Shown here piece after piece: positions 9,506 through 20,254 of a stretch of DNA of 53,815 bases (positions are counted from its first letter, which is position 1; every line of letters begins with the position of its first letter). Source of the stretch: DATJIG01 sp050260515 (lineage in GTDB: Bacteria; Pseudomonadota; Alphaproteobacteria; SMXQ01). The notes beneath the pieces were generated by a model that was given only the letters and a program-made list of their open reading frames with translations, searched no databases and was not told where the DNA came from. A program made the translations under genes and the position numbers. Location of the stretch: positions 1 to 53,815 of the forward strand of contig JBLNCI010000025.1 in the NCBI GenBank assembly GCA_050260515.1. Reading direction: 5' to 3'.

Positions 9506-10462
9506 ATGAATCGGCCCATTCTCCTCGCCGCGCTCGGCGCACTGGCGATTCTCGCCGCGGTGGTGCTGAGCTTCGTGTTCGAGCGCGACGAGACGCCGCC
9601 GCCGGCGCCGGGCCAGCCCGGCGCCCAATCGACCCAGACCGAGGCCACCAACCGGCCGTCGTTCGACATCGTCCGGATCAACCCGAAAGGCGACGCCGTG
9701 ATCGCCGGGCGCGCCCAGCCCGGCGCCGAGGTCGAGATCCGCGACGGCGACAAGACCATCGGCAAGGTGACCGCCGACGCCCGCGGCGAGTGGGTGCTGG
9801 TGCCCGAGCAGCCGCTTTCGCCGGGCGCCCACAGCCTCAACCTGGTCGCGCGGCTCAACGGCGACACGGCGACCAGCGACTCCGACGTAGTGCTGGTGGT
9901 TCCGGAGCCCGGACGCGACATCGCCGGCCGCGAGGGCGGCGAGGCGGGCGCGCTCGCGCTCGGCCTGCCGCGCGAAGGCGGTGCGCGGCTGCTCCAGTCG
10001 CCCGGCGCGCGTGCCGCGCGCGGCAAGCTCGCGATCGAGATCATCGACTTCGATCAGGCGGGCCACACGACCGCATCGGGACAGGCCAAGACCGGCGCCG
10101 AGATCCGTCTCACCATCGACGGCCAGGCGGATGCCCGCGGGCGCACCGACGCCAACGGCGAGTGGCGCGTGACGCTGACCAAGCCGCTGGCGCCCGGGCG
10201 CCATCGCCTGAAGGCGGACCAACTCGAAGGCAACCGCGTCGTCGATTCGGTGGAAGTCTCGTTCGAGCGTCCGGCGGCGGGTCCCGAGTCGGCCGGCAGT
10301 GTCGTCGTGGTCGACGCCGGCAACAGCCTGTGGCGGATCGCGCGCCGCACTTATGGCGAGGGAACGCGTTATACTCTCATCTTCGAGGCCAACCGCGATC
10401 GGATCCGCGATCCCGATCTGATCTACCCCGGCCAAGTCTTCAATCTTCCCGCCCGCGACTGA
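9506..10462 (+). CDS. Membrane-anchored protein with Ig-like repeats and C-terminal LysM domain
   Basis: The 318-residue protein begins with one membrane segment (residues 5-24), followed by a Pro-rich linker. Two similar beta-rich modules follow (near 50-130 and 180-255), each with a G-E-(W)-x-V-x-L-x-x-P-L-x-P-G-x-H pattern as in bacterial Ig-like domains. The last 55 residues form a LysM domain (VVVDAGNSLWRIARRTYGEG ... IYPGQVFNLP). It is probably held in the inner membrane and binds peptidoglycan in the periplasm. It is 35 bases upstream of psd and may be co-transcribed with it. Confidence 0.82.
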   Translation: MNRPILLAALGALAILAAVVLSFVFERDETPPPAPGQPGAQSTQTEATNRPSFDIVRINPKGDAVIAGRAQPGAEVEIRDGDKTIGKVTADARGEWVLVPEQPLSPGAHSLNLVARLNGDTATSDSDVVLVVPEPGRDIAGREGGEAGALALGLPREGGARLLQSPGARAARGKLAIEIIDFDQAGHTTASGQAKTGAEIRLTIDGQADARGRTDANGEWRVTLTKPLAPGRHRLKADQLEGNRVVDSVEVSFERPAAGPESAGSVVVVDAGNSLWRIARRTYGEGTRYTLIFEANRDRIRDPDLIYPGQVFNLPARD

Positions 10463-10497
10463 CGCCGCCGTCTCGCCGGCGAGCGTAGGAGAGCACG

Positions 10498-11163
10498 TTG
10501 CGCATCCACCGCGAAGGATTTCCCTTCATCCTCGGCTTTGCCGTGGGAACCCTGGTGCTGTTCCTGATCTGGGAACCGCTCGGGTGGATCGGCGTTGTGC
10601 TGACGCTGTGGTGCGTCTGGTTCTTCCGCGATCCCGACCGGGTGACGCCGCGGCGCGCGGGCACATTGGTGAGCGCCGCCGACGGCGTTGTATGTGCCAT
10701 CGTCTCGGCGCCGCCGCCGCCCGAGCTCGGGATGCCGCCGGAGCCGCGCGTGCGGGTGTCGGTGTTCCTCAACATCTTCGATGTTCACGTGAATCGCACC
10801 CCCGCCGACGGCACGATCACGGCGATGAACTACCGACCCGGCAAGTTCATCAACGCGTCGTTCGACAAGGCGAGCGAGGACAACGAGCGCATGGCGATCG
10901 CGATGCGGCTTGCCGACGGCCGCGATCTCGCCGTCGTGCAGATCGCGGGCCTGATCGCGCGGCGTATCAAGTGCGATCTCGCCGTCGGCCAGGCGGTCGC
11001 CGCCGGCGAGCGCTTCGGCATCATCCGGTTCGGCAGCCGCACGGATGTCTACCTGCCGGTCGGCTATAGGCCCACGGTCACCGTGGGCCAGCGCGTGTTC
11101 GGCGCCGAGACTGTCATTGCCGACGAGGAGCCCGCGCCGGCGATGATGGGAGCGCGGCCATGA
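10498..11163 (+). CDS. psd: Phosphatidylserine decarboxylase proenzyme
   Basis: The 221-residue protein belongs to the short phosphatidylserine decarboxylase clade. It decarboxylates phosphatidylserine to phosphatidylethanolamine at the inner membrane. Two hydrophobic segments lie at residues 8-40. The segment VFLNIFDVHVNRTP holds the conserved active-site His, and FGSRTDVYLP carries the G179-S180 self-cleavage site that generates the pyruvoyl group. The start appears to be a TTG at 10498, preceded by TAGGAGAG eight bases upstream; no nearby ATG gives the conserved N-terminus. It overlaps pssA by four bases (ATGA), so the two are translationally coupled. Confidence 0.94.
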   Translation: MRIHREGFPFILGFAVGTLVLFLIWEPLGWIGVVLTLWCVWFFRDPDRVTPRRAGTLVSAADGVVCAIVSAPPPPELGMPPEPRVRVSVFLNIFDVHVNRTPADGTITAMNYRPGKFINASFDKASEDNERMAIAMRLADGRDLAVVQIAGLIARRIKCDLAVGQAVAAGERFGIIRFGSRTDVYLPVGYRPTVTVGQRVFGAETVIADEEPAPAMMGARP

Positions 11164-12080
11164 TCGGCGGTCGGGGGGCGGGCCGGATCCGCACGCTGCC
11201 GTTCAATCGGCTGCTGCCGAACGTGCTGACGGTTCTCGCGCTGTGCGCCGGCCTCACCTCGATCCGCTTCTCGTTGCAGGAGAAGTGGGAGCTCGCGGTC
11301 GTCGCGGTGCTGCTCGCGGCGCTGCTCGACGCGCTCGACGGGCGCATCGCGCGGCGATTCGGCGGAGTGACGAAGTTCGGAGCCGAGCTCGACTCGCTCG
11401 CCGACTTCCTGAGCTTCGGCGTGGCGCCGGCGCTCTCGCTCTATCTCTGGTCGCTGCAGCGGATGGGCGGGTTCGGCTGGGTCATCGCGTTGGTCCTGGC
11501 GGTCTGCGCCGCGCTGCGGCTTGCGCGCTTCAACGCCCGGCTCGGCGAGACCGACCTGCCGTCGTGGGCACCGAATTTCTTCACCGGGGTTCCGGCGCCC
11601 GCGGCCGCCGCATCGGCGCTGCTGCCCGTCATGCTGAGCTTCGAGCTCGGCGACGGGCCGTTCCGGCATCCGGTGGTGACGACGGTGGTCGCCGTCGCCG
11701 TCGCGTTCCTGATGATCAGCCGGCTGCCGACGTATTCGTTCAAGCAGCTCCGCGTCCCGCACCGCTACGTGGTGCCGATGCTGCTGCTCGTCGGTCTCAT
11801 TGCGGCGATGATCGTCACCGTCACCTGGGTGACGGTGTCGCTGCTGGTGGTGGCGTATCTCGCGACCATCCCGCTCGCCTACCGCGACTATCAGCGGCGC
11901 GAGGCGGCCGAGGGCACCACCGCGCTGGAGGCGGAAGCCGAGGCCGAGAGCGTGTTCGAGGAACCCGCCGAAGCGGCCGGCGAACACGCTGACGACGATC
12001 TCGCCGGCAACGGCGAGGGCGTCGCGCCGTCGCCGCCGGGCGGAAATCCCCCCGGCGGGTCGCCCCCGATCATCGTCTGA
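11160..12080 (+). CDS. pssA: CDP-diacylglycerol-serine O-phosphatidyltransferase
   Basis: This 306-residue integral membrane protein has the full CDP-alcohol phosphatidyltransferase motif: D60-G61-x2-A-R, then G74-x3-D78-x3-D82. About eight hydrophobic segments follow. It makes phosphatidylserine from CDP-diacylglycerol and serine, the substrate of the psd product encoded just before it. The last 50 residues are a low-complexity acidic tail rich in Glu, Ala, Gly and Pro, longer than is usual for the family and probably cytoplasmic. Confidence 0.94.
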   Translation: MIGGRGAGRIRTLPFNRLLPNVLTVLALCAGLTSIRFSLQEKWELAVVAVLLAALLDALDGRIARRFGGVTKFGAELDSLADFLSFGVAPALSLYLWSLQRMGGFGWVIALVLAVCAALRLARFNARLGETDLPSWAPNFFTGVPAPAAAASALLPVMLSFELGDGPFRHPVVTTVVAVAVAFLMISRLPTYSFKQLRVPHRYVVPMLLLVGLIAAMIVTVTWVTVSLLVVAYLATIPLAYRDYQRREAAEGTTALEAEAEAESVFEEPAEAAGEHADDDLAGNGEGVAPSPPGGNPPGGSPPIIV

Positions 12081-12096
12081 GCGTCGGCCCCGGCCG

Positions 12097-13086
12097 TCAG
12101 ATCTCGTACAGCTCGTGCGCGTTCGGCGCGAACAGCTCGTCCACGGTCATCTTGCGGTGGGCGACTCCCTGTTCGAAGCATGCCTGGGCGAAAGCCTCGA
12201 TCGTCTTGCGGTTTTTTGCGACGCCGTACGGCCAGAAGTCCGCTCCGAAGATGTCGCGGGAGCGCTCGGCGTACGCGAACGTCCACGGGATCGGGAAGCG
12301 GCAGATGTTACCGTCGAGCGCGCGCTCGATCGAGTTGTTCTTCGCCTGCTCGAAGGCGCGGAACAGGTTCGGCGCGATCCACGGGTAGCGGTCGTACGTC
12401 GCGCGCTTGATGACGACGGTGTGCATGATCGGGAAGATACCCGACTGTTTCCAGTACTGCTCCTCCACCGGCAGGAAGTCCTGGAACATGCGGCGGATGC
12501 GCTTGTCGCCGCGCTCGAAGGCGCGCGGTGGACGTGCGGTGGTGAACGCATCGATCTTGCCCTCGAGCAGCAGGTCGGTGAGCGACTTGTCGGGGACATG
12601 CTGGTACTTGAGGCCTCGCGGCAACTTCGCCTTCACCTCGTCGCCGTGGCCGGTGACGTTCACCGGGGCCTGGTACCAGTCGATCGAGGTGAGTTCCACC
12701 CCACATTGGTGGACGAGGTAGTCGCGAATCCAGACTTGGGCGGTCTGGACCCACTCGGGCGTGCCGACCTTGCGGCCTGCCAAATCCTGTGGCCGTTCGA
12801 GCGGGCGGTCGGCGTGAACGTAGATCGCATGCTGGCGGAAGAAGCGGCTCGGGAAGACGGGGATGGCAATCAGTCCGTCGTCGCCCTGCGAGCGCAGCGA
12901 CACATACTTCGCGAACGACATCTCCGAGACGTCCCATTCGCGGTAATGCGTGAACCTCGCGAAGATCTCCTCGACCGGCAGGTCGATGTGGGTGACGTCG
13001 ATTCCCTGGACGCGCACCTTGCCGGTGAAGACGTCGCGGAAATGGTCATAGTCGCTCAGCGCGACGACGAGGGGGATATTGGCCAT
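12097..13086 (-). CDS. 4,5-dihydroxyphthalate decarboxylase-like, periplasmic-binding fold protein
   Basis: The 329-residue protein lacks a signal peptide and begins MANIPLVVALSDYDHFRDV. It shows the NMT1/THI5-like substrate-binding fold used by 4,5-dihydroxyphthalate decarboxylases (Pht5-type): a Ser-rich entry segment (EMSFAKYVSLRSQGDD), VGTPEWVQTAQVWIRDYL, and a C-terminal QEHRI-like helix region (AFEQAKNNSIERALDG). If it is a decarboxylase it would convert 4,5-dihydroxyphthalate to protocatechuate, which fits the dioxygenases nearby. Many homologues have no proven activity, so the substrate is uncertain. It converges with pssA. Confidence 0.72.
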   Translation of the reverse strand: MANIPLVVALSDYDHFRDVFTGKVRVQGIDVTHIDLPVEEIFARFTHYREWDVSEMSFAKYVSLRSQGDDGLIAIPVFPSRFFRQHAIYVHADRPLERPQDLAGRKVGTPEWVQTAQVWIRDYLVHQCGVELTSIDWYQAPVNVTGHGDEVKAKLPRGLKYQHVPDKSLTDLLLEGKIDAFTTARPPRAFERGDKRIRRMFQDFLPVEEQYWKQSGIFPIMHTVVIKRATYDRYPWIAPNLFRAFEQAKNNSIERALDGNICRFPIPWTFAYAERSRDIFGADFWPYGVAKNRKTIEAFAQACFEQGVAHRKMTVDELFAPNAHELYEI

Positions 13087-13228
13087 CTTCGAATTCCTTA
13101 ACGGGGGACCGCCGATCGGGCTCGGGGCGCGACCTTATCAGGCGGGGAAAGGCCTTGTCGCGGACTGTGCGCCGTTGAAAAATGATTTCGAGGGGGGACG
13201 GGAAGTCCCGGCTACTGAGGGGTGTCGC

Positions 13229-13432
13229 ATGGCGACGGGTACCGTTAAGTGGTTTAACGCCACCAAGGGCTTCGGTTTCATCAAGCCGGACGATGGTGGG
13301 GCCGACGTGTTCGTGCATATCTCCGCGTTGGAGCAGGCCGGAATCGCCTCGCTCAACGAGGGGCAGAAGGTCAGCTTCAACGTGCTCAACGAGCCGAAGG
13401 GCAGGAAGGCGAGCGACATCAAGATCGCGTAG
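13229..13432 (+). CDS. Cold-shock domain protein
   Basis: This 67-residue single cold-shock domain has RNP1 (KGFGFIKPDD, residues 13-22) and RNP2 (VFVHI, residues 27-31). Such proteins bind single-stranded RNA or DNA and melt RNA structure. The frame is open upstream, but family length and the MATGTVKWFN start fix the initiation codon at 13229. The roughly 140-base leader after the divergent decarboxylase-like gene could carry a regulated 5' UTR, though no known thermosensor motif is clear. An intrinsic terminator follows. Confidence 0.96.
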   Translation: MATGTVKWFNATKGFGFIKPDDGGADVFVHISALEQAGIASLNEGQKVSFNVLNEPKGRKASDIKIA

Positions 13433-13446
13433 CGGTTGCCACGTGA

Positions 13447-13480
13447 AAAGGGCGACGCCGCGGCGTCGCCCTTTCTGTTT
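13447..13480 (+). terminator. Intrinsic terminator after the cold-shock gene
   Basis: A 13-base perfect stem (AAAGGGCGACGCC and its complement, 13447-13459 and 13462-13474) is followed by CTGTTT. Confidence 0.85.
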
Positions 13481-13506
13481 CAGGTCTACTTCATCCAAGG
13501 CTGGCG

Positions 13507-14556
13507 TCAGCGCGCGCCCGGAAACTCCTCGTAGAACCCGAGCTTGCGCTGAAGCGGCGCGTCGTCGACCACGAACAGGAACGTCGGCGACTTCGACGAG
13601 CCGTTGGTCAGGGTCACCGTCGCATGGGTCGGCGCGACGAAGGTGTCGCTCTCCGACCACGTCAGCGTCGTGCCGTCGACCTGGCTCTCGCCCGATCCCT
13701 CGATGACATGGAAGACCTGCGACGCCGAGCGGCGGGTCAGGGTCGCGGTCTCCCCCGGCCGCAGCATCATCGCCGAGAAGCCCAGCGTCGGCAGGCACTC
13801 GCCGCCGGTCTCGGGATTCACGTAAGCAAGCCAGACGCGCTCGTTGCGCGCCGTCCCGGTCGCGAGCGCAGTCAGCGCGGCGCGCACCTCGGTCCACGGA
13901 TAGCGCAGCAGCGGATACTTCGCGCGGTGGTCGTTGAGCGACGCGTACGGCACGAGTCCGGCGCGGCGGTACCGGGTCTGAGAGGAATCCGCCTCGTTGC
14001 GCGGCGGCTGATGGGCGCCTTCGGTCGCGAACGACGCCTCGAGGTAGTAGACGAGCGGCAGGTCGAGCGAATCGAGCCAGATCACCGGGCCTTTGCCTTC
14101 GTGGCCGTGCTCGTGCCACATCCCGGCGGGGGTGAGGATCAGGTCGCCCTTTTCCATCGGCAGCTTCTCGCCCTGAACCGAGGTAAAGCCGCCCGAGCCC
14201 TCGATCACGAAGCGGATCGCGCTCGGGGTGTGCTTGTGACAGGGCGCGGTCTCGCCCGGCTGGATGAGCTGCAGGCCGAGATAGATCGAGGGTGTCGCGC
14301 AGTTCATGTCGGGCAGTCCGGGATTGGCCAGGATCAGCACCCGGCGTTCCGCCTTCTCGATCGGCGTCAGCTCGCCCGCGCGCAGTACCAGCGGCCGCGC
14401 GTCCTTGTAGTGCCACACCACCGGCTTGGTGCGCCGCGCGGGGATCTTGTGCGGCAGCAGCGCTCGCAAGCTCGGCCATAGCGGGGTGAGGTTGGCGGCG
14501 GCCAGCGCGTCGCGGTAGTCGCGCGGCAGATCCTCAAGGGTACCAAGCTGCGTCAT
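13507..14556 (-). CDS. Gentisate 1,2-dioxygenase-like bicupin
   Basis: The 349-residue protein holds two cupin domains. The first has HKHTPSAIRFVIEGSGGFTSV followed by WHEHGHEG, giving the expected Fe(II)-binding histidines; the second (LGFSAMMLRPGETATLTRRS ... VFHVIEGSG) has lost most metal ligands, as in gentisate and 1-hydroxy-2-naphthoate dioxygenases. The family cleaves the gentisate ring next to the carboxyl group to give maleylpyruvate. No maleylpyruvate isomerase or hydrolase is visible here. The ATG at 14556 (MTQLGTLEDLP) is preferred over an upstream alternative that adds 14 unlikely residues. Confidence 0.87.
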   Translation of the reverse strand: MTQLGTLEDLPRDYRDALAAANLTPLWPSLRALLPHKIPARRTKPVVWHYKDARPLVLRAGELTPIEKAERRVLILANPGLPDMNCATPSIYLGLQLIQPGETAPCHKHTPSAIRFVIEGSGGFTSVQGEKLPMEKGDLILTPAGMWHEHGHEGKGPVIWLDSLDLPLVYYLEASFATEGAHQPPRNEADSSQTRYRRAGLVPYASLNDHRAKYPLLRYPWTEVRAALTALATGTARNERVWLAYVNPETGGECLPTLGFSAMMLRPGETATLTRRSASQVFHVIEGSGESQVDGTTLTWSESDTFVAPTHATVTLTNGSSKSPTFLFVVDDAPLQRKLGFYEEFPGAR

Positions 14557-14676
14557 CGTGTGTCCTGCGTCTGATCGGAACCGACCCGGATTATACAATT
14601 GATTTCCGGCGGTGAATGATGCTTTGAGAGGCGTCCATCAATCACCTCACCCAATCCGGTCCGTCGTCGCCGCCGC

Positions 14677-16563
<1,887 letters not shown>

Positions 16564-16717
16564 TCGGTTGGGGTCCCGAAAATGCCCTTCCATCCGTATG
16601 TGAATGCGGGCGGCCCGTGTTGACCGCGGCGGAGCGGGCAGCCTAGTCTCGGCTCCGACGGCGGCATTCGCCCGCCCGTACGGGGGCATACTCCGCCTCC
16701 GCTCAAAGGAGAGACCA

Positions 16718-17746
16718 ATGACGTTTTCGTTCCTTAAGAGAATTGCGCTTGCAGGCGCGGCACTGGCGTTGTGCGCGACCGGGATCGCGCGCGCGGAGAC
16801 GCCGGCCGAATTCTACAAGGGCAAGAACCTGCTTCTTGTCGTCGGTTACGGTCCGGGCGGGGGTTACGACGCGTACGCGCGCATGATCGCGCCGTACCTC
16901 AGCAAGGCCACCGGCGCCAACGTGATCGTCACCAACGTGCCGGGCGCCGGCGGGCTCAACGCGCTGAACCGCACGTATATCGCCACCGACAACCTGACGA
17001 TGATGATCGTCAACGGCACCGCCGCGGGTCTGTCGCAGATCGTGGAGGAGCCGGGCGTCAAGTATGACCTCGCGAAGTTCGGCTATCTCGGCATCGTCAG
17101 CGCCTCGCCGTGGGTCTGGCTCGTCAATCCCGACAAGCCGATCGTGACGAACGTGGCCGACGCGATGAAGCCCGGCCTCAAGATCCGCTGGTCGGCGTCG
17201 GGTCCGATCGACGGCCTCTCGGATGGCGCGGCGATCACCTGCGCGGCGCTCAAGCTCGATTGCCAGATCATCATCGGCTACAAGGGCTCGAACGAGGCGG
17301 CGCTCGCGGTGTCGCGGGGCGAGATGGACTCCATCTACGTCTCAGACACCTCGGCCAACAACTACGTCAAGGCCGGCCAGAACAAGGCGGTCGCGGCGAT
17401 GGGCCGCAAGCGGTCGCGGTTCTTCCCCGATCTTGCGACCGTGTTCGAGCAGGTGCAGCTCTCGCCCGAGGCGACGTGGTGGTTCGACTTCCGCGCCACC
17501 GTCGACGACCTCGGTCGCATCCTCGTCGTGCCGCCGGGCATGGCGGCCGACAAGCTCAAGTTCCTCCAGGACGCCACCAACAAGGTGCTGACCGATCCGC
17601 AGCTCGTCGCCGACGGCGAGAGGAGCCAGCGCTACATCGACTATCAGGATCCCGAGACGACGGTGAAGAAGATCCACGACGCCGTCAGCAACCTGACGCC
17701 GGAGCAGAAGGCGCAGATCAAGCAGGTCCTGTCGCGGGCGAAGTAA
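16718..17746 (+). CDS. TctC-type (Bug) periplasmic solute-binding protein
   Basis: This 342-residue protein has a signal peptide (cleavage near ARA-ET, about residue 26) and the TctC/Bug fold. Typical segments are VVGYGPGGGYDAYARMIAPYL and NVPGAGGLNALN near the ligand pocket. TctC proteins feed a carboxylate to a TctA/TctB membrane pair. The start at 16718 follows AAAGGAGAG; the longer frame includes unlikely N-terminal residues. No TctA or TctB gene is adjacent, but two TctA-TctB fusions lie about 17 kb away. Nearby LigB and gentisate dioxygenase genes hint at an aromatic acid ligand, which is an inference. Confidence 0.9.
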   Translation: MTFSFLKRIALAGAALALCATGIARAETPAEFYKGKNLLLVVGYGPGGGYDAYARMIAPYLSKATGANVIVTNVPGAGGLNALNRTYIATDNLTMMIVNGTAAGLSQIVEEPGVKYDLAKFGYLGIVSASPWVWLVNPDKPIVTNVADAMKPGLKIRWSASGPIDGLSDGAAITCAALKLDCQIIIGYKGSNEAALAVSRGEMDSIYVSDTSANNYVKAGQNKAVAAMGRKRSRFFPDLATVFEQVQLSPEATWWFDFRATVDDLGRILVVPPGMAADKLKFLQDATNKVLTDPQLVADGERSQRYIDYQDPETTVKKIHDAVSNLTPEQKAQIKQVLSRAK

Positions 17747-17769
17747 CGCCTCGCGAACACGCGCAACGG

Positions 17770-17810
17770 AAGACCGGCGGGACTCGCGTCCCGCCGGTCT
17801 TTTCTTTTCT
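17770..17810 (+). terminator. Intrinsic terminator between tctC-like and ligB-like genes
   Basis: A 14-base perfect stem (AAGACCGGCGGGAC and its complement, 17770-17783 and 17788-17801) is followed by a T-rich tract. Its position between convergent genes allows it to serve both directions. Confidence 0.88.
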
Positions 17811-17830
17811 GGAGCGACGCGGTCGCTCGA

Positions 17831-18760
17831 TTACTTCTGCGCCGGCCAGTAGGCCCAGCCGAGCGCGGTCTTGGCGTGGTGCGACGGGAAATAGTCCAGC
17901 ACCGTCGCCGGCCGGTCCATCGCCGCGGCGACCGTGATCCAGGCGCGAATCTCGCCGGTGCCGCCGCGCAGCGTGTCGGAATCGAACGTGAACAGGTGCT
18001 TGAGCTTCTCGTGCTCGTTCTTCGCCAGTCGTTCGAGGAACCAGCGGTCGAGCGGCTCGTCGACCCAGCCTGCGCGCGGCCCGATCGGATCGTGGGAGAG
18101 GCCGCCCGAGGCGTAGATCGCGACCCGCTCCGGCACCTCGTCGAGGATGTCGCGGAGCGCGCGGCCGAGCGCCCAGCACCGGGCCGCAGACGGCAGCGGC
18201 GCGTGGTACTCGTTCAGCATGATCGCGACGCACGGGATGTCGTTGTTCGGGATCAGGTAGGGATGCGGGTACATCATCATGTGCGACATGCCGCGGTCGG
18301 GGTTGCCCAACGGCTGCATCTTGCCGAGGTTGGCGACGTCGAACTCGCGCTCGACCAGGCCGTAGAGGATCTTCTTCGCGAGCGCCGTGTGCACCTTCAC
18401 GTGCACGCGCGATTTTTCCGCCGGCTCGTCGATGTAGCGCGGCGTGGTCGAGCCCCAGATCTCGTCGCCGGTGAAGACCGCGATCTGCGGGATGTTCGAG
18501 ATGTTGAACAGGTCGCGCTGGTCGTCGCCGATGTAGATGAAGGCGTCCGGCTTGTAGGCGGCGATCTGGTCGCGCAGGAACGCGAAGTTCTTGTCGACCC
18601 GCTTCTTGTGCTCGCGGATGACGTCCATCGTCTCGAGCTTCGCGGTGTGCGGCTGCGATTCCTTGGTGTACTCGGGGATTGTCGCGTAGCCCTTGGGCCA
18701 CACCTCCGGCGGGCAGAAGATCGCGGTGGCGTGGGACGAGGCGAGCCCGAGACCGAGCAT
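17831..18760 (-). CDS. LigB-type class III extradiol ring-cleavage dioxygenase
   Basis: The 309-residue protein belongs to the LigB superfamily (protocatechuate 4,5-dioxygenase beta-like). It starts MLGLGLASSHATAIF with an early His, has PDAFIYIGDDQRD, a central histidine-bearing segment (MSHMMMYPHPYLIPNNDIP), and VAIYASGGLSHDPIGP with the conserved active-site His near residue 220. Members use Fe(II) to cleave catecholic rings or related 2,3-dihydroxyphenyl substrates. No LigA-type small subunit is visible next to it. TAGGAG lies ahead of the ATG. The substrate is unknown, but it adds to the aromatic acid theme of the segment. Confidence 0.8.
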   Translation of the reverse strand: MLGLGLASSHATAIFCPPEVWPKGYATIPEYTKESQPHTAKLETMDVIREHKKRVDKNFAFLRDQIAAYKPDAFIYIGDDQRDLFNISNIPQIAVFTGDEIWGSTTPRYIDEPAEKSRVHVKVHTALAKKILYGLVEREFDVANLGKMQPLGNPDRGMSHMMMYPHPYLIPNNDIPCVAIMLNEYHAPLPSAARCWALGRALRDILDEVPERVAIYASGGLSHDPIGPRAGWVDEPLDRWFLERLAKNEHEKLKHLFTFDSDTLRGGTGEIRAWITVAAAMDRPATVLDYFPSHHAKTALGWAYWPAQK

Positions 18761-18930
18761 GGCGGAGACTCCTAGGCGGGTGAGCGGCGAAGAACCTTTG
18801 ATAGCTAATTATTATCCGGGAGGCGCGATTTTCCAAGCCCGCTCCCCCTGGTGCCGCGGCTCAAGGCGGTTTCGGGCCGCCCGCCGCCGCGCCATACTGC
18901 GCCAAACATCGGATCACGTCAGGGGGCTTG

Positions 18931-20229
18931 ATGACGACGCTCGGCGCCTGGATCGCGACACTCACCGCCATCGTGGCGCTCGGCACCACCAGCGTGGCCT
19001 CGGCCCAGAGCGACCCGCGGTTCGTGCGCCTCGGCAGCAAGGTCAAGGGTGTCCTGTACATGCCCGATTCCGGCCCGCCGCCGAAGGTCGGGATCCTGGT
19101 GATGCACGAGGACGCGAACTTCCTCATCCACATCGCCTGCACCGAGTTCTCGAAACGCGGCTACGCGGTGATGTGCGTCGCCGGGCGGTCCGACAACAAC
19201 GAGGCGCTCGACACCTGGAACGAGCTGCCGCTCGACGCGGCGCTCGGCGTCCGCTACCTGCGCGACGCGCTGAAGCTGCCGAAGGTGCTGCTGTTCGCCC
19301 ACTCGGGCGGCGGGCCGCTCCTGTCGTTCTACCAGGCGCTCGCCGAGAACGGCCCCGCCATCTGCCGCGGGCCCACCAACCTCACGCCGTGCGGCGACGA
19401 GCTCGCCGGGCTGCCCAAGGCCGACGGCATGGTGTTCTTCGACGCGCATCCCGGAACCGCGATCAACCTGCTGCGCAGCCTCGACCCCTCGGTGGTGCAC
19501 GAGGATGAGCCCGACAGCGTCGATCCCAAACTCGACCCCTTCAATCCTGGCAACGGGTTCAATCCGTCGGGCGAGTCGCATTACTCGGCGGAATTCAAGG
19601 AGCGTTACTTCCGCGCCCAGGCCGCGCGGATGACCCGGCTCGTCGACCGAGCCGTCGAGATTCGCACGCGGATGGAGTCGACCGGGCGGCCGTTTCCGGA
19701 CGACACCGCCTTCATGATCCCGCGCGCCTCCGCGCGGCTGATGGAGCTCGACCTCAGCATCGATCGCGGCACCGAGAAGCCGCGCACGCTGATCCGGAAC
19801 GACGGCTCGGTCGCCACGCAGATCGTCAACAGCGTCCGCCGCCCGGCGCCCAGGCGGGCGCAGGAGAACCGCACCTTCGACGGCGGCAAGCTGCTGACGG
19901 TCCGCTCGTTCCTCGGCACCCGCGCGATCCGCGCCAATCACGCGATGGACGATTTCGACGTCCAGTCGAACAACAACTCGACGCCGGCGCACCTCCGGAA
20001 CATCCACGTGCCGATCCTGATGCTGGCGGCGGGCGGGCACTATTTCATCCGCGACAATGAGAAGATGTTCGACATTGCCGCGAGCACCGACAAGGAGTTC
20101 GCCGTCGTCGAGGGCGCGGCCCACGGCATCGTGCCGTGCACGGCCTGCGAGCAGACGAAGGGCCAGTACGGCAACTCGGTGAAGAACGCCTTCGATTACA
20201 TGAAGGCCTGGATCGACAAGCGGTTCTGA
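18931..20229 (+). CDS. Secreted alpha/beta-hydrolase fold protein
   Basis: This 432-residue protein has a signal peptide (residues 1-25, ending SVASAQ) and an alpha/beta-hydrolase core. The nucleophile elbow is LFAHSGGGPL (Ser in H-S-G), and a late His lies in VEGAAHGIVPCTAC. An insertion of roughly 150 residues between core strands probably forms a lid. It is likely a periplasmic or outer esterase. The ATG at 18931 follows AGGGGGC; a TTG one codon upstream is less likely. Its stop lies only 25 bases from the convergent chemoreceptor gene, with no clear terminator between. Confidence 0.78.
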   Translation: MTTLGAWIATLTAIVALGTTSVASAQSDPRFVRLGSKVKGVLYMPDSGPPPKVGILVMHEDANFLIHIACTEFSKRGYAVMCVAGRSDNNEALDTWNELPLDAALGVRYLRDALKLPKVLLFAHSGGGPLLSFYQALAENGPAICRGPTNLTPCGDELAGLPKADGMVFFDAHPGTAINLLRSLDPSVVHEDEPDSVDPKLDPFNPGNGFNPSGESHYSAEFKERYFRAQAARMTRLVDRAVEIRTRMESTGRPFPDDTAFMIPRASARLMELDLSIDRGTEKPRTLIRNDGSVATQIVNSVRRPAPRRAQENRTFDGGKLLTVRSFLGTRAIRANHAMDDFDVQSNNNSTPAHLRNIHVPILMLAAGGHYFIRDNEKMFDIAASTDKEFAVVEGAAHGIVPCTACEQTKGQYGNSVKNAFDYMKAWIDKRF

Positions 20230-20254
20230 GCCCCGATGCGGCTCGGACCAGGTG